Source: Bauldia litoralis (GTDB taxonomy: Bacteria; Pseudomonadota; Alphaproteobacteria; Rhizobiales; Kaistiaceae). From it: a stretch of 64,000 nt of DNA. The DNA is taken from positions 558,001-622,000 of the forward strand of contig NZ_FMXQ01000001.1 in the NCBI RefSeq assembly GCF_900104485.1, read 5' to 3'. Position numbers and translations under genes: made by a program. Positions within the stretch are counted from its first letter, which is position 1. Each line of letters opens with the position of its first letter. This document shows, one piece after another, positions 1 to 8,608 of this stretch. The notes beneath the pieces were generated by a model that was given only the letters and a program-made list of their open reading frames with translations, searched no databases and was not told the DNA's origin.

Positions 1-1997
1 AGGGCCGCCTCCGCGCCGTCCCAGTCCCGGTTGCGAAAACAGGCGATCATCGCAGCGTGGATCGGCGCCAGCTGGTCGAGGGTTGCCGCATCGGCGTCGA
101 TCGCCTCGACCGTGGTGAACAGGCGCAACGGGCGTCGTCGCCCCCTTACCCGGACAAGATCCAGCTCGAGGACTCGCGGCTCGGTCATGGCGTCGACCGT
201 CGCCTCGCCGACGACCATGCCGACACCGTAGAAGCGCGACAGGCTTTCGAGCCGCGCTGCCAGCCCCACGTCGTCGCCGATCGCCGTGTAGTCGAACCGC
301 TCGCCGCCACCGAGATTGCCAACAACACAGTTTCCGGTGGCTACGCCGATACCGACCGCCTCCCAGGCCGACTCCTCGCCGGGGATCGAGCCATCTCCCA
401 ACCCGGCATCGATGCCCCGCATGTCGCGCAGCACCGCCGCCGCCGCGCGGCAGGCATTGGCGGCGTGCTCCTCGTCGTCGAGCGGCGCGTTCCAGAAGGC
501 CAGGAGGGAGTCGCCCATATTGCGCGCGATGGTGCCGTGATGGGCGAGGATAGCGTCGCTGGTCGCGGTGTAGATGCGATTGACGAACGCCACCAGGTCG
601 CGCGGCTCAAGCTGCTCGGTGATCGCTGCGAAGTTGCGGATCTGGCAGAACAACACGGTCAGTTCCCGCGTCTCGCCGCCAAGCACCAGCCGGTCCGGCC
701 GAACCATCACCGCGTCGATCGCGGCGGGCGACAGCGCACCGCCGAAGGCGGCCCGGATTTCCGCCCGCCGCGCCTCGAGGCGGCGATGCAGCAGAAGCGC
801 CGCCAGCGCCGCCAGAACCCAGACCGACAGGACCGGCCATGTCGGATCGAAGACCAGGCCGAGATCGCGATAGGCGAACCAGCCCGCCACCGCGATGCCG
901 GCGATGGCGACAACGCTGGCCGCAACGCCTGCCACCAGTCGAAGGCGCGGGAGTAGCCATGCGAGCAGAAGCCCGACAACGACAACGACGCCGATCTCTA
1001 TCGCGAGGGCATGGCCGGGCCGGGTGACCGTTCGTCCCGAAAGAATATGCTCGATCGCCTCGGCCTGAAGTTCGACGCGGGTGATCGACGCTTCGAGCGG
1101 CGTCGATCGGAAGTCGGCATGGGCCGCCGCGGTCAGGCCGACGACGACAATCCGCCCGGCAATCGTCGCGCCGTCATCCGTCCCCTCCAGTACCTGCCAC
1201 GCGGGGACATGCGCTGCCGGGTTGGCCGGGCGCAGGTCGAGCCGCATGCCGCCGTCGGGATCGGTCGGCACGGCGACGTCGCCGACCGCGATGCCGGTGA
1301 TGCCAGGCGGCCGGCCGAAGGACCAGCCGCCGCCGTCGGCCGACGCGGTCAGCGTGTAGCTGCCCGCGCCCTGGGCGACCCGCATGACCTCGAGCGCCAG
1401 GGCCGGAAGGATGGTGGACCCGATGCGCGAGACCAATGGCAGCCTGCGAAAGACACCGTCCCCGCTCGTGGGGCGCGTAATGGCGCCGAGCCCGGCCGCC
1501 GCCGCATCGAGGGCCGGGCCGTTGGTGGCGACATTGGCAAAGGACGGCATGTAGGGCAGCGGATCGTCGCCCGAAAAGACGAACGACGCCTTGGCCGGCG
1601 GCACCGGATCGTCCGTCGGCAGATTGGTGAGGACGACCGGCAGGACCGACGGCGACGCCGCGACCGTTGCCGCGAAGGCTTCGTCGTCGCCGTGCGGAAA
1701 AGGAACATCGAAGGCGACGATCGCCGCCCCCCTGTCGGCGACGTCCGCCAGCAACGCGGCCATCACTTCCCCCGGCCACGGCCACGGGCCGATGCGATCG
1801 AGCGACTCGTCGTCGATGGCGACGATGCGGACAGCCGTGTTGTCGTTATAGGATGACGGCTGGAGCCGCTGGTAGGTATCGAAGGCGAGCGATCGAAGCG
1901 CCTGCAGGAAAACCGGATCGGCGACCCGCAGCCAGACGGTGCCGGCGAGGACCGCGACGATCATCAGCGCGTAGACCAGCCTCATGCGCATTGCCAT
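1..1997 (-). CDS. CHASE2-domain class III adenylate/guanylate cyclase-like protein, 3' truncated by window edge
   Basis: The reading frame is open from an ATG at 1997 to the left edge, about 665 residues, so the C-terminus is missing. In-frame ATGs also occur at 1991 and 1985. The order is an N-terminal membrane anchor, an extracytoplasmic CHASE2 sensor (roughly residues 30-310), about three membrane helices (330-405) and a class III cyclase domain from about 440. The cyclase fold is clear from VLFCQIRNF, NMGDSLLAFWNAP and RFDYTAIGDDVGLAARLE. However, the first metal-binding Asp is Gln452, the purine-specifying Lys is Arg492 and the transition-state Asn is Gly578. Asp496 and Arg582 are kept. 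The family makes cAMP or cGMP. This copy is probably weak or inactive unless it pairs with another subunit. Two cyclic-nucleotide-binding proteins lie within 4 kb. Confidence 0.85.
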   Translation of the reverse strand, partial: MAMRMRLVYALMIVAVLAGTVWLRVADPVFLQALRSLAFDTYQRLQPSSYNDNTAVRIVAIDDESLDRIGPWPWPGEVMAALLADVADRGAAIVAFDVPFPHGDDEAFAATVAASPSVLPVVLTNLPTDDPVPPAKASFVFSGDDPLPYMPSFANVATNGPALDAAAAGLGAITRPTSGDGVFRRLPLVSRIGSTILPALALEVMRVAQGAGSYTLTASADGGGWSFGRPPGITGIAVGDVAVPTDPDGGMRLDLRPANPAAHVPAWQVLEGTDDGATIAGRIVVVGLTAAAHADFRSTPLEASITRVELQAEAIEHILSGRTVTRPGHALAIEIGVVVVVGLLLAWLLPRLRLVAGVAASVVAIAGIAVAGWFAYRDLGLVFDPTWPVLSVWVLAALAALLLHRRLEARRAEIRAAFGGALSPAAIDAVMVRPDRLVLGGETRELTVLFCQIRNFAAITEQLEPRDLVAFVNRIYTATSDAILAHHGTIARNMGDSLLAFWNAPLDDEEHAANACRAAAAVLRDMRGIDAGLGDGSIPGEESAWEAVGIGVATGNCVVGNLGGGERFDYTAIGDDVGLAARLESLSRFYGVGMVVGEATVDAMTEPRVLELDLVRVRGRRRPLRLFTTVEAIDADAATLDQLAPIHAAMIACFRNRDWDGAEAA

Positions 1998-2172
1998 TCA
2001 CCAGTCCCGACATATCCTGTCACCCCGGAATACACCACGGAGCATCACGGGCCAGCGATGCCAATTCAACCCGGTATTCGCGCAACCAGGGCTGGCGATG
2101 CGGCGCCGGAGGCATCAAGATGCATCCGACGTAGCGAAACCGACCTGACGTCAGCGCCCGGGGGGATCAGTC

Positions 2173-3414
2173 ATGGCCAACGCGAAACGCAAGACGACCT
2201 GCGCCATCGTAGGCGGCGGGCCGGCCGGCGTCATGCTCGGCTTCCTGCTGGCCCGCGCCGGCGTCGATGTCACCGTGATGGAGAAACACGCCGATTTCTT
2301 CCGCGACTTTCGCGGCGACACCATTCATGCCTCGACGCTGGAGGTCATGCATGAACTCGGGTTGCTCGACGCCTTTCTCAAGCTCCCGCACCAGGAAGCG
2401 CATCGCTTCGATCTGCATCTCGGCACGACCCGGCTCAGCGCCGACTTCTCTCACCTGCCGACCCGGTGCAAGTACATCGCCCTGATGCCGCAATGGGATT
2501 TTCTCAACTTCCTGGCCGGGCATGGACGCCGCTACCCCGGCTTCCGGCTGTTGATGGGGACCGAGGTCACCGACCTGATCGAGGAGGATGGCCGCGTCGT
2601 CGGTGTCCGGGCGACAGGCGCCGACGGCGAAATCGAGGTTCGGGCCGACCTCGTCGCCGGCACCGATGGCCGGCATTCGATCGTCCGGGAGCGCGCCGGG
2701 TTGTCGGTCGAAAACCTTGGCGCGCCGATGGACGTGCTGTGGATGCGGCTGCCACGCGAGGCCAACGAAGGGGATGAGCCGGCGCTGATCGCCAAGGCCG
2801 GACGAATCCTCGTCCTGATCAACCGCGGCGATTATTGGCAATGCGCCTATCTGATCGCCAAGGGCGGCTATGATGCGCTGGTCGCCGAAGGCCTGCCGGC
2901 GTTCCGCGCCAGGCTGGCGGCGATCGCGCCTTTCGCCGCCGATCGCACTGGGGGCCTGACGAGCTGGGATCAGATCAAGCTGCTGACCGTCCGGGTCGAC
3001 CGTCTCGAGCAGTGGTCGCGGCCGGGGCTGCTGTGCATTGGTGACGCCGCCCACGCCATGTCGCCGATCGGCGGCGTTGGGGTCAATCTGGCGGTGCAGG
3101 ACGCCGTCGCCGCGGCCAACCGGCTCGCCGCGCCGCTTGCCGCCGGCACGGTCAGCGCCGACGATCTGGCGGCGGTGCAGAAGCGTCGTCAGTTTCCGGC
3201 CCGCCTCACGCAGCGTCTCCAGATTCTCGCGCAGGACAACATCATCAGGAAGGCCCTGGCCGAGGGTGACGACTTCCAGCCGCCCCTGCCGGTCCGGATG
3301 GGCAGCGACTTCTCCTTTGTCCAGCGCCGGATGGGACGGCTGGTCGGCATCGGCGTCAGGCCCGAACACGTCGAGACGCCAGAGGCACCGATTGCCGCTT
3401 TGCCGGCGAAGTAA
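2173..3414 (+). CDS. FAD-dependent aromatic-ring-type monooxygenase (UbiH/PobA superfamily)
   Basis: The 413-residue protein has the three signatures of class A flavoprotein monooxygenases. The N-terminal dinucleotide fold is IVGGGPAGVMLGFLLARAG (residues 13-31), the middle motif is VAGTDGRHSIVRE, and the C-terminal FAD motif is LLCIGDAAHAMSPIGGVGVNLA. These enzymes reduce FAD with NAD(P)H and hydroxylate aromatic or other unsaturated substrates in the cytoplasm. The length fits the family. It stands alone, preceded by 175 bases without a gene that separate it from the divergent cyclase gene. The substrate cannot be inferred from context. Confidence 0.85.
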   Translation: MANAKRKTTCAIVGGGPAGVMLGFLLARAGVDVTVMEKHADFFRDFRGDTIHASTLEVMHELGLLDAFLKLPHQEAHRFDLHLGTTRLSADFSHLPTRCKYIALMPQWDFLNFLAGHGRRYPGFRLLMGTEVTDLIEEDGRVVGVRATGADGEIEVRADLVAGTDGRHSIVRERAGLSVENLGAPMDVLWMRLPREANEGDEPALIAKAGRILVLINRGDYWQCAYLIAKGGYDALVAEGLPAFRARLAAIAPFAADRTGGLTSWDQIKLLTVRVDRLEQWSRPGLLCIGDAAHAMSPIGGVGVNLAVQDAVAAANRLAAPLAAGTVSADDLAAVQKRRQFPARLTQRLQILAQDNIIRKALAEGDDFQPPLPVRMGSDFSFVQRRMGRLVGIGVRPEHVETPEAPIAALPAK

Positions 3415-3584
3415 ACCTCCGCCGATGCCCGAGAATGACTGCAAAAAACGTCATTTGCTTATTCCATAGGCAAAGGAACCGACGCGACACCGGGATAGGC
3501 GCCGCAGTTCGTCTGGCACGGAACTTGGTTCGGTCAGAGCAATCGCGGCCCGCCGCGCCAGCGAACGGGGTTCAAGTCTAGAGA

Positions 3585-5456
3585 ATGGAAGCCAAATCGC
3601 CGCTCGGCGCCCAATCGTCGATCGGCCCCATCGACCATTACCTTGCCGATCTCCATCAGCGCATCGCCGGTGTCACTGACGGCGAGATCGCCACCTACAT
3701 TCCCGAACTCGCCCGGGCAGATCCGGAAACCTTCGGCATTGCCATCGCCACCGTCGACGGCCGGGTCTACACCGTCGGCGACGCTGACCACCCGTTCACC
3801 ATCCAGTCGATCTCCAAGGCCTTCGTCTACGGCTATACGCTGGCCGAATATGGCCGCGACTTCGTCCTCTCCCATATCGGGGTCGAGCCGACCGGCGAGG
3901 CGTTCAACTCCATCGTTCTCGACGAGGTTCACAACCGGCCGTACAACCCGATGGTCAATGCCGGTGCGATGGCCGCCGCCGAACTGATCAAGGGCGACAC
4001 GCCCGAAGCCCGGATCGCGACGATGCTCGGCACCATGTCGAAGCATGCTGGCCGCAGCCTCCATATCGACGAATCGGTGCTGCGATCGGAACAGGCGACT
4101 GGCCACCGCAACCGCGCCATCGCCTACATGATGCTGAATTCCGGCATGATCCACAGCGCGCCGGAAACCATCCTCGACATCTATTTCCGCCAATGCTCGG
4201 TCCGCGTCTCCTGCACCGACCTCGCGGTGATGGCAGCGACGCTCGCCAATGACGGCGTCAACCCGCTGACCGGCGAGACGGCGCTCGACCGAGACTATAT
4301 CCAGGACGTGCTGACGGTGATGAACAGTTGCGGCATGTACAACTATGCCGGCCAGTGGTCCTACGAGATCGGCATGCCGGCCAAGAGCGGCGTCGCCGGC
4401 GGCATCATCGCGGTGATCCCGGGACAGATCGGCATCGGGGTCTTCTCGCCGCGCCTCGACGCCCATGGCCACAGCGTGCGCGGGGTGCGGGTCTGCGCCG
4501 AGATATCGGAGACCTTCGGCCTCCACGTCTTCCGCAACCACACCAACAGCGGCGCCGTGATCCGCCGCGAACTGAGCGGCACGGTCGTCCGTTCGAAGCG
4601 TGTTCGCTCGCCGCAGGAACGCTCGCTCCTCGATGACAAGGGCGATCTGATCTCCGTCGTCGAGGTCCAGGGCGGCCTGTTCTTCGGCTCGACGGAACGC
4701 CTGGTTCGGCGGGTCGACGCCATCGCTGCCGAAGCCGAGTTCATCGTCCTTGACCTGCGCCGCGTCCACGACGCCGACAAGGCGGCGCGGCGCCTCCTGC
4801 GCGACCTGCTGGCCTGGCTCCGGGCGCGGGACCGCCACCTGGTCTTCGCCCACCTTCCCGACGACGGCCCGCTCGCTTCGCTGCGGGACGAAATGACGGC
4901 GGATGATGACACCGCAGCACGGGTCTTCGACCATCGCGACCAGGCCCTCGAATGGTGCGAGAACCAGTTGATCGCGGAATTCGACGAGGGCGGTGACCGG
5001 ACCAAGTTCTCGCTCGGCCAGCTCGACATCTTCAAGGGGCTCGATCGCGACGACCTGCGGGTCCTCGAGGGTCTGGTCCGGCCGATGGTCTTTGAGCCGG
5101 GGCAGACGATCGTCAGGGAAGGCGACGAAGCCAACCTCTTCTTCGTCGTGGCGCGCGGCACGGTCACCATCCAGCTTCGCCTCGACAGCGAGAACGAGAG
5201 CGAGCGCCTCGTCCGCGTCGCTTCGATGGGGCCCGGCGTCACCTTCGGCGAGATGGCGCTCCTCGACGGCGGCTACCGCTCCGCCGACGTCGTCGCCGAC
5301 GAGCGGGTCGTGTGCTACGGCTTTTCCGTCGAGCAGTTGCGCGAGGTCGGCAAGACCCACCCGGCGCTGTTCACCACCATCCTCGGCAACATGATGCGCG
5401 ACTTCTCGGAGCGCCTTCGCCGCGCGAATGACGAGATACGCGCGCTGGAGCAATAG
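3585..5456 (+). CDS. glsA: Glutaminase A fused to STAS and cyclic-nucleotide-binding domains
   Basis: The 623-residue protein is about twice the usual glutaminase length of near 305. Residues 1-310 are a serine-dependent glutaminase of the beta-lactamase fold. The Ser75-x-x-Lys78 pair (QSISKAF) and VNAGAMAA are present. The enzyme hydrolyses glutamine to glutamate and ammonia. Residues about 330-450 resemble a STAS domain (FIVLDLRRVHDADKAA). Residues about 480-610 are a CAP_ED cyclic-nucleotide-binding domain with a phosphate-binding cassette, FGEMALLDGGYRSADVV, that keeps the Glu and Arg. Regulation of the enzyme by cAMP or cGMP is inferred from this fusion, not shown. A convergent cyclic-nucleotide-binding gene starts 27 bases downstream of its end. 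Confidence 0.9.
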   Translation: MEAKSPLGAQSSIGPIDHYLADLHQRIAGVTDGEIATYIPELARADPETFGIAIATVDGRVYTVGDADHPFTIQSISKAFVYGYTLAEYGRDFVLSHIGVEPTGEAFNSIVLDEVHNRPYNPMVNAGAMAAAELIKGDTPEARIATMLGTMSKHAGRSLHIDESVLRSEQATGHRNRAIAYMMLNSGMIHSAPETILDIYFRQCSVRVSCTDLAVMAATLANDGVNPLTGETALDRDYIQDVLTVMNSCGMYNYAGQWSYEIGMPAKSGVAGGIIAVIPGQIGIGVFSPRLDAHGHSVRGVRVCAEISETFGLHVFRNHTNSGAVIRRELSGTVVRSKRVRSPQERSLLDDKGDLISVVEVQGGLFFGSTERLVRRVDAIAAEAEFIVLDLRRVHDADKAARRLLRDLLAWLRARDRHLVFAHLPDDGPLASLRDEMTADDDTAARVFDHRDQALEWCENQLIAEFDEGGDRTKFSLGQLDIFKGLDRDDLRVLEGLVRPMVFEPGQTIVREGDEANLFFVVARGTVTIQLRLDSENESERLVRVASMGPGVTFGEMALLDGGYRSADVVADERVVCYGFSVEQLREVGKTHPALFTTILGNMMRDFSERLRRANDEIRALEQ

Positions 5457-5483
5457 CGCAGGAGCACGACAGCGGGCGAACGA

Positions 5484-5981
5484 CTAGCGGCGCGAAAAGA
5501 AGCGCCTGATCCGGGCACCGATCGCATCGGCGCTGGCATCGGCACCGGCCGCGATGCGGTCCAGTTCGGTCTGCCGGCTGGCGAGGACACCACTGAAACG
5601 GTCGATCAGGTCCGGCGCCCGGCTGAACATCTCCTCGAAGGTCACCTTGCTGATTTCCAGCGCCGAGACCTCGGTTCGCGCCACCGCCGTCGCGTTGCGG
5701 CGCATGCCGGTGAGAAGCGACATTTCGCCGACGATCTCGCCGACGCCGAGCGACGCCACACCATGTTCGCCGCCATGCTTGTCCTGCAGGGAGACGGTGA
5801 CCTCGCCGTTGACGATGGCGTACATCGCGTCACCGAAATCACCCTCGGCAAGCAGCACGGAGCGCGGCGGATAGATGACAAGGTGACATTGCGCGGCAAG
5901 ATGGGCGAGCTGGCGCTTGTCGAGCGTCTCGCCGAAAAGCGGGATCGCGGCAAGGATTCCGCCGGCGTTGAAGGCTTCCAT
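5484..5981 (-). CDS. Stand-alone cyclic nucleotide-binding domain protein
   Basis: The 165-residue protein is almost entirely one CAP_ED domain. The barrel starts near residue 12 (IPLFGETLDKRQLAHLA). The phosphate-binding cassette GEIVGEMSLLTGMRRNATAVA retains the conserved Glu and Arg, so nucleotide binding is plausible. A short basic helical tail (RIRRFFSRR) follows. There is no DNA-binding helix-turn-helix and no transmembrane segment, so it is neither a CRP-type regulator nor a channel. It converges on the glutaminase gene, whose own C-terminal domain is of the same family. The partner is unknown. Confidence 0.8.
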   Translation of the reverse strand: MEAFNAGGILAAIPLFGETLDKRQLAHLAAQCHLVIYPPRSVLLAEGDFGDAMYAIVNGEVTVSLQDKHGGEHGVASLGVGEIVGEMSLLTGMRRNATAVARTEVSALEISKVTFEEMFSRAPDLIDRFSGVLASRQTELDRIAAGADASADAIGARIRRFFSRR

Positions 5982-6095
5982 TGACGTCCTCTGAAGCAGG
6001 TTGGCGCGCCAACCGTTCGATCGGGTGTCCTGAACGATCCATACACCGACACCGTCGGTTGGCGCAAAGGTTGTATGGCAATTGGCCGGCTGGAC

Positions 6096-7076
6096 CTAGC
6101 CGCCGACAACGTTGCGCGGCGCGCCGGCATGGAAGGCCTCGATGTTGTCGATGGTCTGGTCGGCGAGCGCCTGGGCCCCGTCGCGACTCGCCCAGGCGAC
6201 ATGTGGCGTCAGGATGAAATTCGGATGGTCGAGCAGCGCCATCAGCGGGTGATCGGCCGGTGGCGGCTCGGCGCTTGCGACATCGAAGCCGGCGCCGGCG
6301 ATCTGGCCGCTGGCCAGCGCCGCGCCGAGCGCGGTTTCATCGACCAGCCCGCCGCGCGCCGTGTTGATCAGGATCGGATGGCGCGCCATCAGGGCGAATT
6401 CCGGCGCGCCGATCATCCCACGGGTCTCCGGCGTCAGCGGCACATGCAACGTGATGACGTCGCCGCGGGCCAGCACCTCCTCGAAGGCCACCTTGCCCTC
6501 CGCCGGCGTCGCGCCCTTCCGCCCGGCGAAGAGCACGGTCATGCCGAGTGCCCGGGCGATGTCGCCGACCGCACCGCCGAGCGCCCCGCCGCCGATGATG
6601 CCGATGGTCGAGCCGGCGAGATCGCCGATCGGATGATCGAGGAAGCAGAACTGGCTCGCCGTCTGCCAGCGGCCGCCCCGCACCGACTGGTGATAGGCGA
6701 GCAGGCTGCGACGCAGGGCGAAGATCAGCGCGAAGGTGTGTTCGGGCACGGTGGTGCACGCATAGTCCCGGACATTCGACACGACGATTCCATGGGCGGC
6801 GCAGGCCTTGAGGTCGACCATGTCGGTGCCGGTCGCCGAGACTGCGATGAGGCGGAGCCTGTCGGCGCCGGCAATGGCCTCGGCCCTGACCGGCACCTTG
6901 TTGGTGATGACGATGTCGGCGTCGGCGATGCGCTCCGCCACCTCGTCCGGCGCGCTGCGCTCGAAGGCAACGAACGCGTGCGGAAAATCGGGCGACCGCA
7001 GCACCGTTTCGGTTGGCAGCGATTCGCGATCGAGAAAGACGATCCTGGCGGGGGATGGGAGGTCGGTTCGGCTCAT
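6096..7076 (-). CDS. D-2-hydroxyacid dehydrogenase (hydroxypyruvate/glycerate dehydrogenase type)
   Basis: The 326-residue protein matches the NAD(P)-dependent D-isomer 2-hydroxyacid dehydrogenase family in length and motifs. The Rossmann motif is GIIGGGALGGAVGDIARAL. The catalytic Arg lies in LINTARGGLVDE, and the catalytic His in LTPHVAWAS. The family interconverts 2-oxoacids and D-2-hydroxyacids, for example hydroxypyruvate and D-glycerate. The substrate is not determined by context. It is divergent from the GNAT gene across 102 bases. Confidence 0.87.
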   Translation of the reverse strand: MSRTDLPSPARIVFLDRESLPTETVLRSPDFPHAFVAFERSAPDEVAERIADADIVITNKVPVRAEAIAGADRLRLIAVSATGTDMVDLKACAAHGIVVSNVRDYACTTVPEHTFALIFALRRSLLAYHQSVRGGRWQTASQFCFLDHPIGDLAGSTIGIIGGGALGGAVGDIARALGMTVLFAGRKGATPAEGKVAFEEVLARGDVITLHVPLTPETRGMIGAPEFALMARHPILINTARGGLVDETALGAALASGQIAGAGFDVASAEPPPADHPLMALLDHPNFILTPHVAWASRDGAQALADQTIDNIEAFHAGAPRNVVGG

Positions 7077-7178
7077 GCCGGCGAAGCTAGCACCCTGCCG
7101 CCATCGACCTCAATCGGAAGCAAGCCCGGCGACGAAAAACCGGTATGCTAAGGGGAAACGACAGACGGGAAAGATGAG

Positions 7179-8018
7179 ATGAGCGATCTCGAGATCCGAC
7201 CGGCATCGCGCCAGGACCTCGCCACCATGACCGACTGGGCCGCCACCGAAGGCTGGAATCCCGGCCTTCACGACGCCGACGCGTTTTTTCCGACCGACCC
7301 GGAGGGATTCCTCATCGGCTGGCTCGGCGACAAGCCCGTCACCTGCATCTCGGTGGTCGCCTATGACGACGCCTACGGCTTTCTCGGCTTCTACATCGCC
7401 CACCCCGACCATCGCGGGCAAGGCCACGGGATTGCGACCTGGAATGCCGGAATCGAACGCCTCGGCAAGCGCACCATCGGCCTCGACGGCGTCGTCGACC
7501 AGCAGCCGAACTACGCCCGGTCGGGATTCAATCTGGCACAACGGAATGTCCGTTTCGCCGGCGTGCCCGGCCTCGAGCCGGCCGGCGATCATCCGCTGGT
7601 CGAACTCGCCGACCTCTCGCCAGACCTGTCCGCCTACGATGCCGACCTCGTGCCGGCGCCGCGCGACGGCTTCCTCAGGCATTGGGTCAACCCGGAGCAC
7701 CGCCGGACACTCGGCTATGTCGAGGACGGCCGGATCCGGGGCTACGGGACGATCCGCCCCTGCCGGGAGGGCCACAAGATCGGGCCGCTCTTCGCCGATA
7801 CGCCGACGGTTGCCGAGGCGCTGTTCAACGGCCTGGTCGGCCCGGAAGGGGGCGGCGCGGTGATGATCGACGTGCCTGAGCCGAATGGCGAAGCCGTGGC
7901 GCTCGCCGGCCGCCTCGGACTGCAGCCGGTCTTCGAGACGGCGCGCATGTACCGCGGCGCGGCGCCCTCGCTGCCGATCGAGCGAATCTACGGCATCACC
8001 AGTTTCGAACTCGGCTGA
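7179..8018 (+). CDS. GNAT-family N-acetyltransferase with C-terminal second GNAT-like domain
   Basis: The 279-residue protein begins with a GNAT domain (residues 5-125). The acetyl-CoA pyrophosphate-binding loop is HRGQGHGIATWN. A C-terminal half of about 130 residues, with IRGYGTIRPCREGHKIGPLFAD, is typical of the two-domain YitI-like acetyltransferases. The family transfers acetyl from acetyl-CoA to an amine. The acceptor is unknown. The ATG at 7179 follows the purine-rich stretch GGGAAAGATGAG. Confidence 0.8.
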   Translation: MSDLEIRPASRQDLATMTDWAATEGWNPGLHDADAFFPTDPEGFLIGWLGDKPVTCISVVAYDDAYGFLGFYIAHPDHRGQGHGIATWNAGIERLGKRTIGLDGVVDQQPNYARSGFNLAQRNVRFAGVPGLEPAGDHPLVELADLSPDLSAYDADLVPAPRDGFLRHWVNPEHRRTLGYVEDGRIRGYGTIRPCREGHKIGPLFADTPTVAEALFNGLVGPEGGGAVMIDVPEPNGEAVALAGRLGLQPVFETARMYRGAAPSLPIERIYGITSFELG

Positions 8019-8086
8019 CCGGATTTGGCGGTCGCGGCGGAGTGTGAGAGCTTCGCCGCCGGTCACGCAACAGATGGACAGCCCCG

Positions 8087-8608
8087 ATGGCAACCGACGA
8101 AGCCCGTTCGCCCAACACGATATCCGTGCCGAAGCGCGGCGCGATCTGCCTCGCCAACGATCACGCCGGCTTCCCGATGAAGGGATTCATCGCCGACCTG
8201 CTGGCCGAGCATTGCGAGGCGGTGATCGATGTCGGGGCGACATCGGCCGAGCCGGTCGATTTCCCCGACGTCACCGACAAGGCGGTTTCGATGCTGCTCG
8301 ACGGCAAGGTCGAGCGGGTGGTCCTGGTCTGCGGAACCGGCGCCGGCGCCTGCATCGCCGCCAACAAGGTGCCCGGCATTCGCGCCGCCGTTGCGCATGA
8401 CACCTTCGTTGCCCGCCAGGCGGTCGAGCATGACAACATCAACACGCTGTGCATCGGCGCCTGGATCATCGGCCCCCAGATCGCCGCCGATGTCGTCCGC
8501 ACCTTCCTGGCGTCCGACTTCAGCACCGAGGAGCATTTCCGTCGCCGCGTCGACAAGCTCGCCGAACTCGAAAGGCGAGCCGCCGGCGCGGGCGACGGGA
8601 CGCGCTAG
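8087..8608 (+). CDS. RpiB/LacA/LacB-family sugar-phosphate isomerase
   Basis: The 173-residue protein carries the family landmarks: the N-terminal ANDHAGF, the active-site Cys loop VCGTGAGACIAANKVPGIRAA, and the His region AHDTFVARQAVEHDNINTLCIG. The family isomerises aldose and ketose phosphates: ribose-5-P, allose-6-P, galactose-6-P, and erythrulose phosphates in polyol pathways. The loop reads GAGACI rather than the GIGMSI usual in RpiB, so it may serve a specialised pathway rather than housekeeping ribose-5-P isomerisation. Its TAG overlaps the stop of the convergent aldo/keto reductase gene within the tetramer ctag. Confidence 0.85.
   Translation: MATDEARSPNTISVPKRGAICLANDHAGFPMKGFIADLLAEHCEAVIDVGATSAEPVDFPDVTDKAVSMLLDGKVERVVLVCGTGAGACIAANKVPGIRAAVAHDTFVARQAVEHDNINTLCIGAWIIGPQIAADVVRTFLASDFSTEEHFRRRVDKLAELERRAAGAGDGTR

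Noticed and set aside
3534-5453. 639-codon minus-strand frame opposite the glutaminase gene, and an 813-codon plus-strand frame opposite the AsmA-like gene (10027-12468)
   Set aside because: Same cause: high GC at third positions suppresses stops in the opposite frame. No motifs or plausible protein composition.
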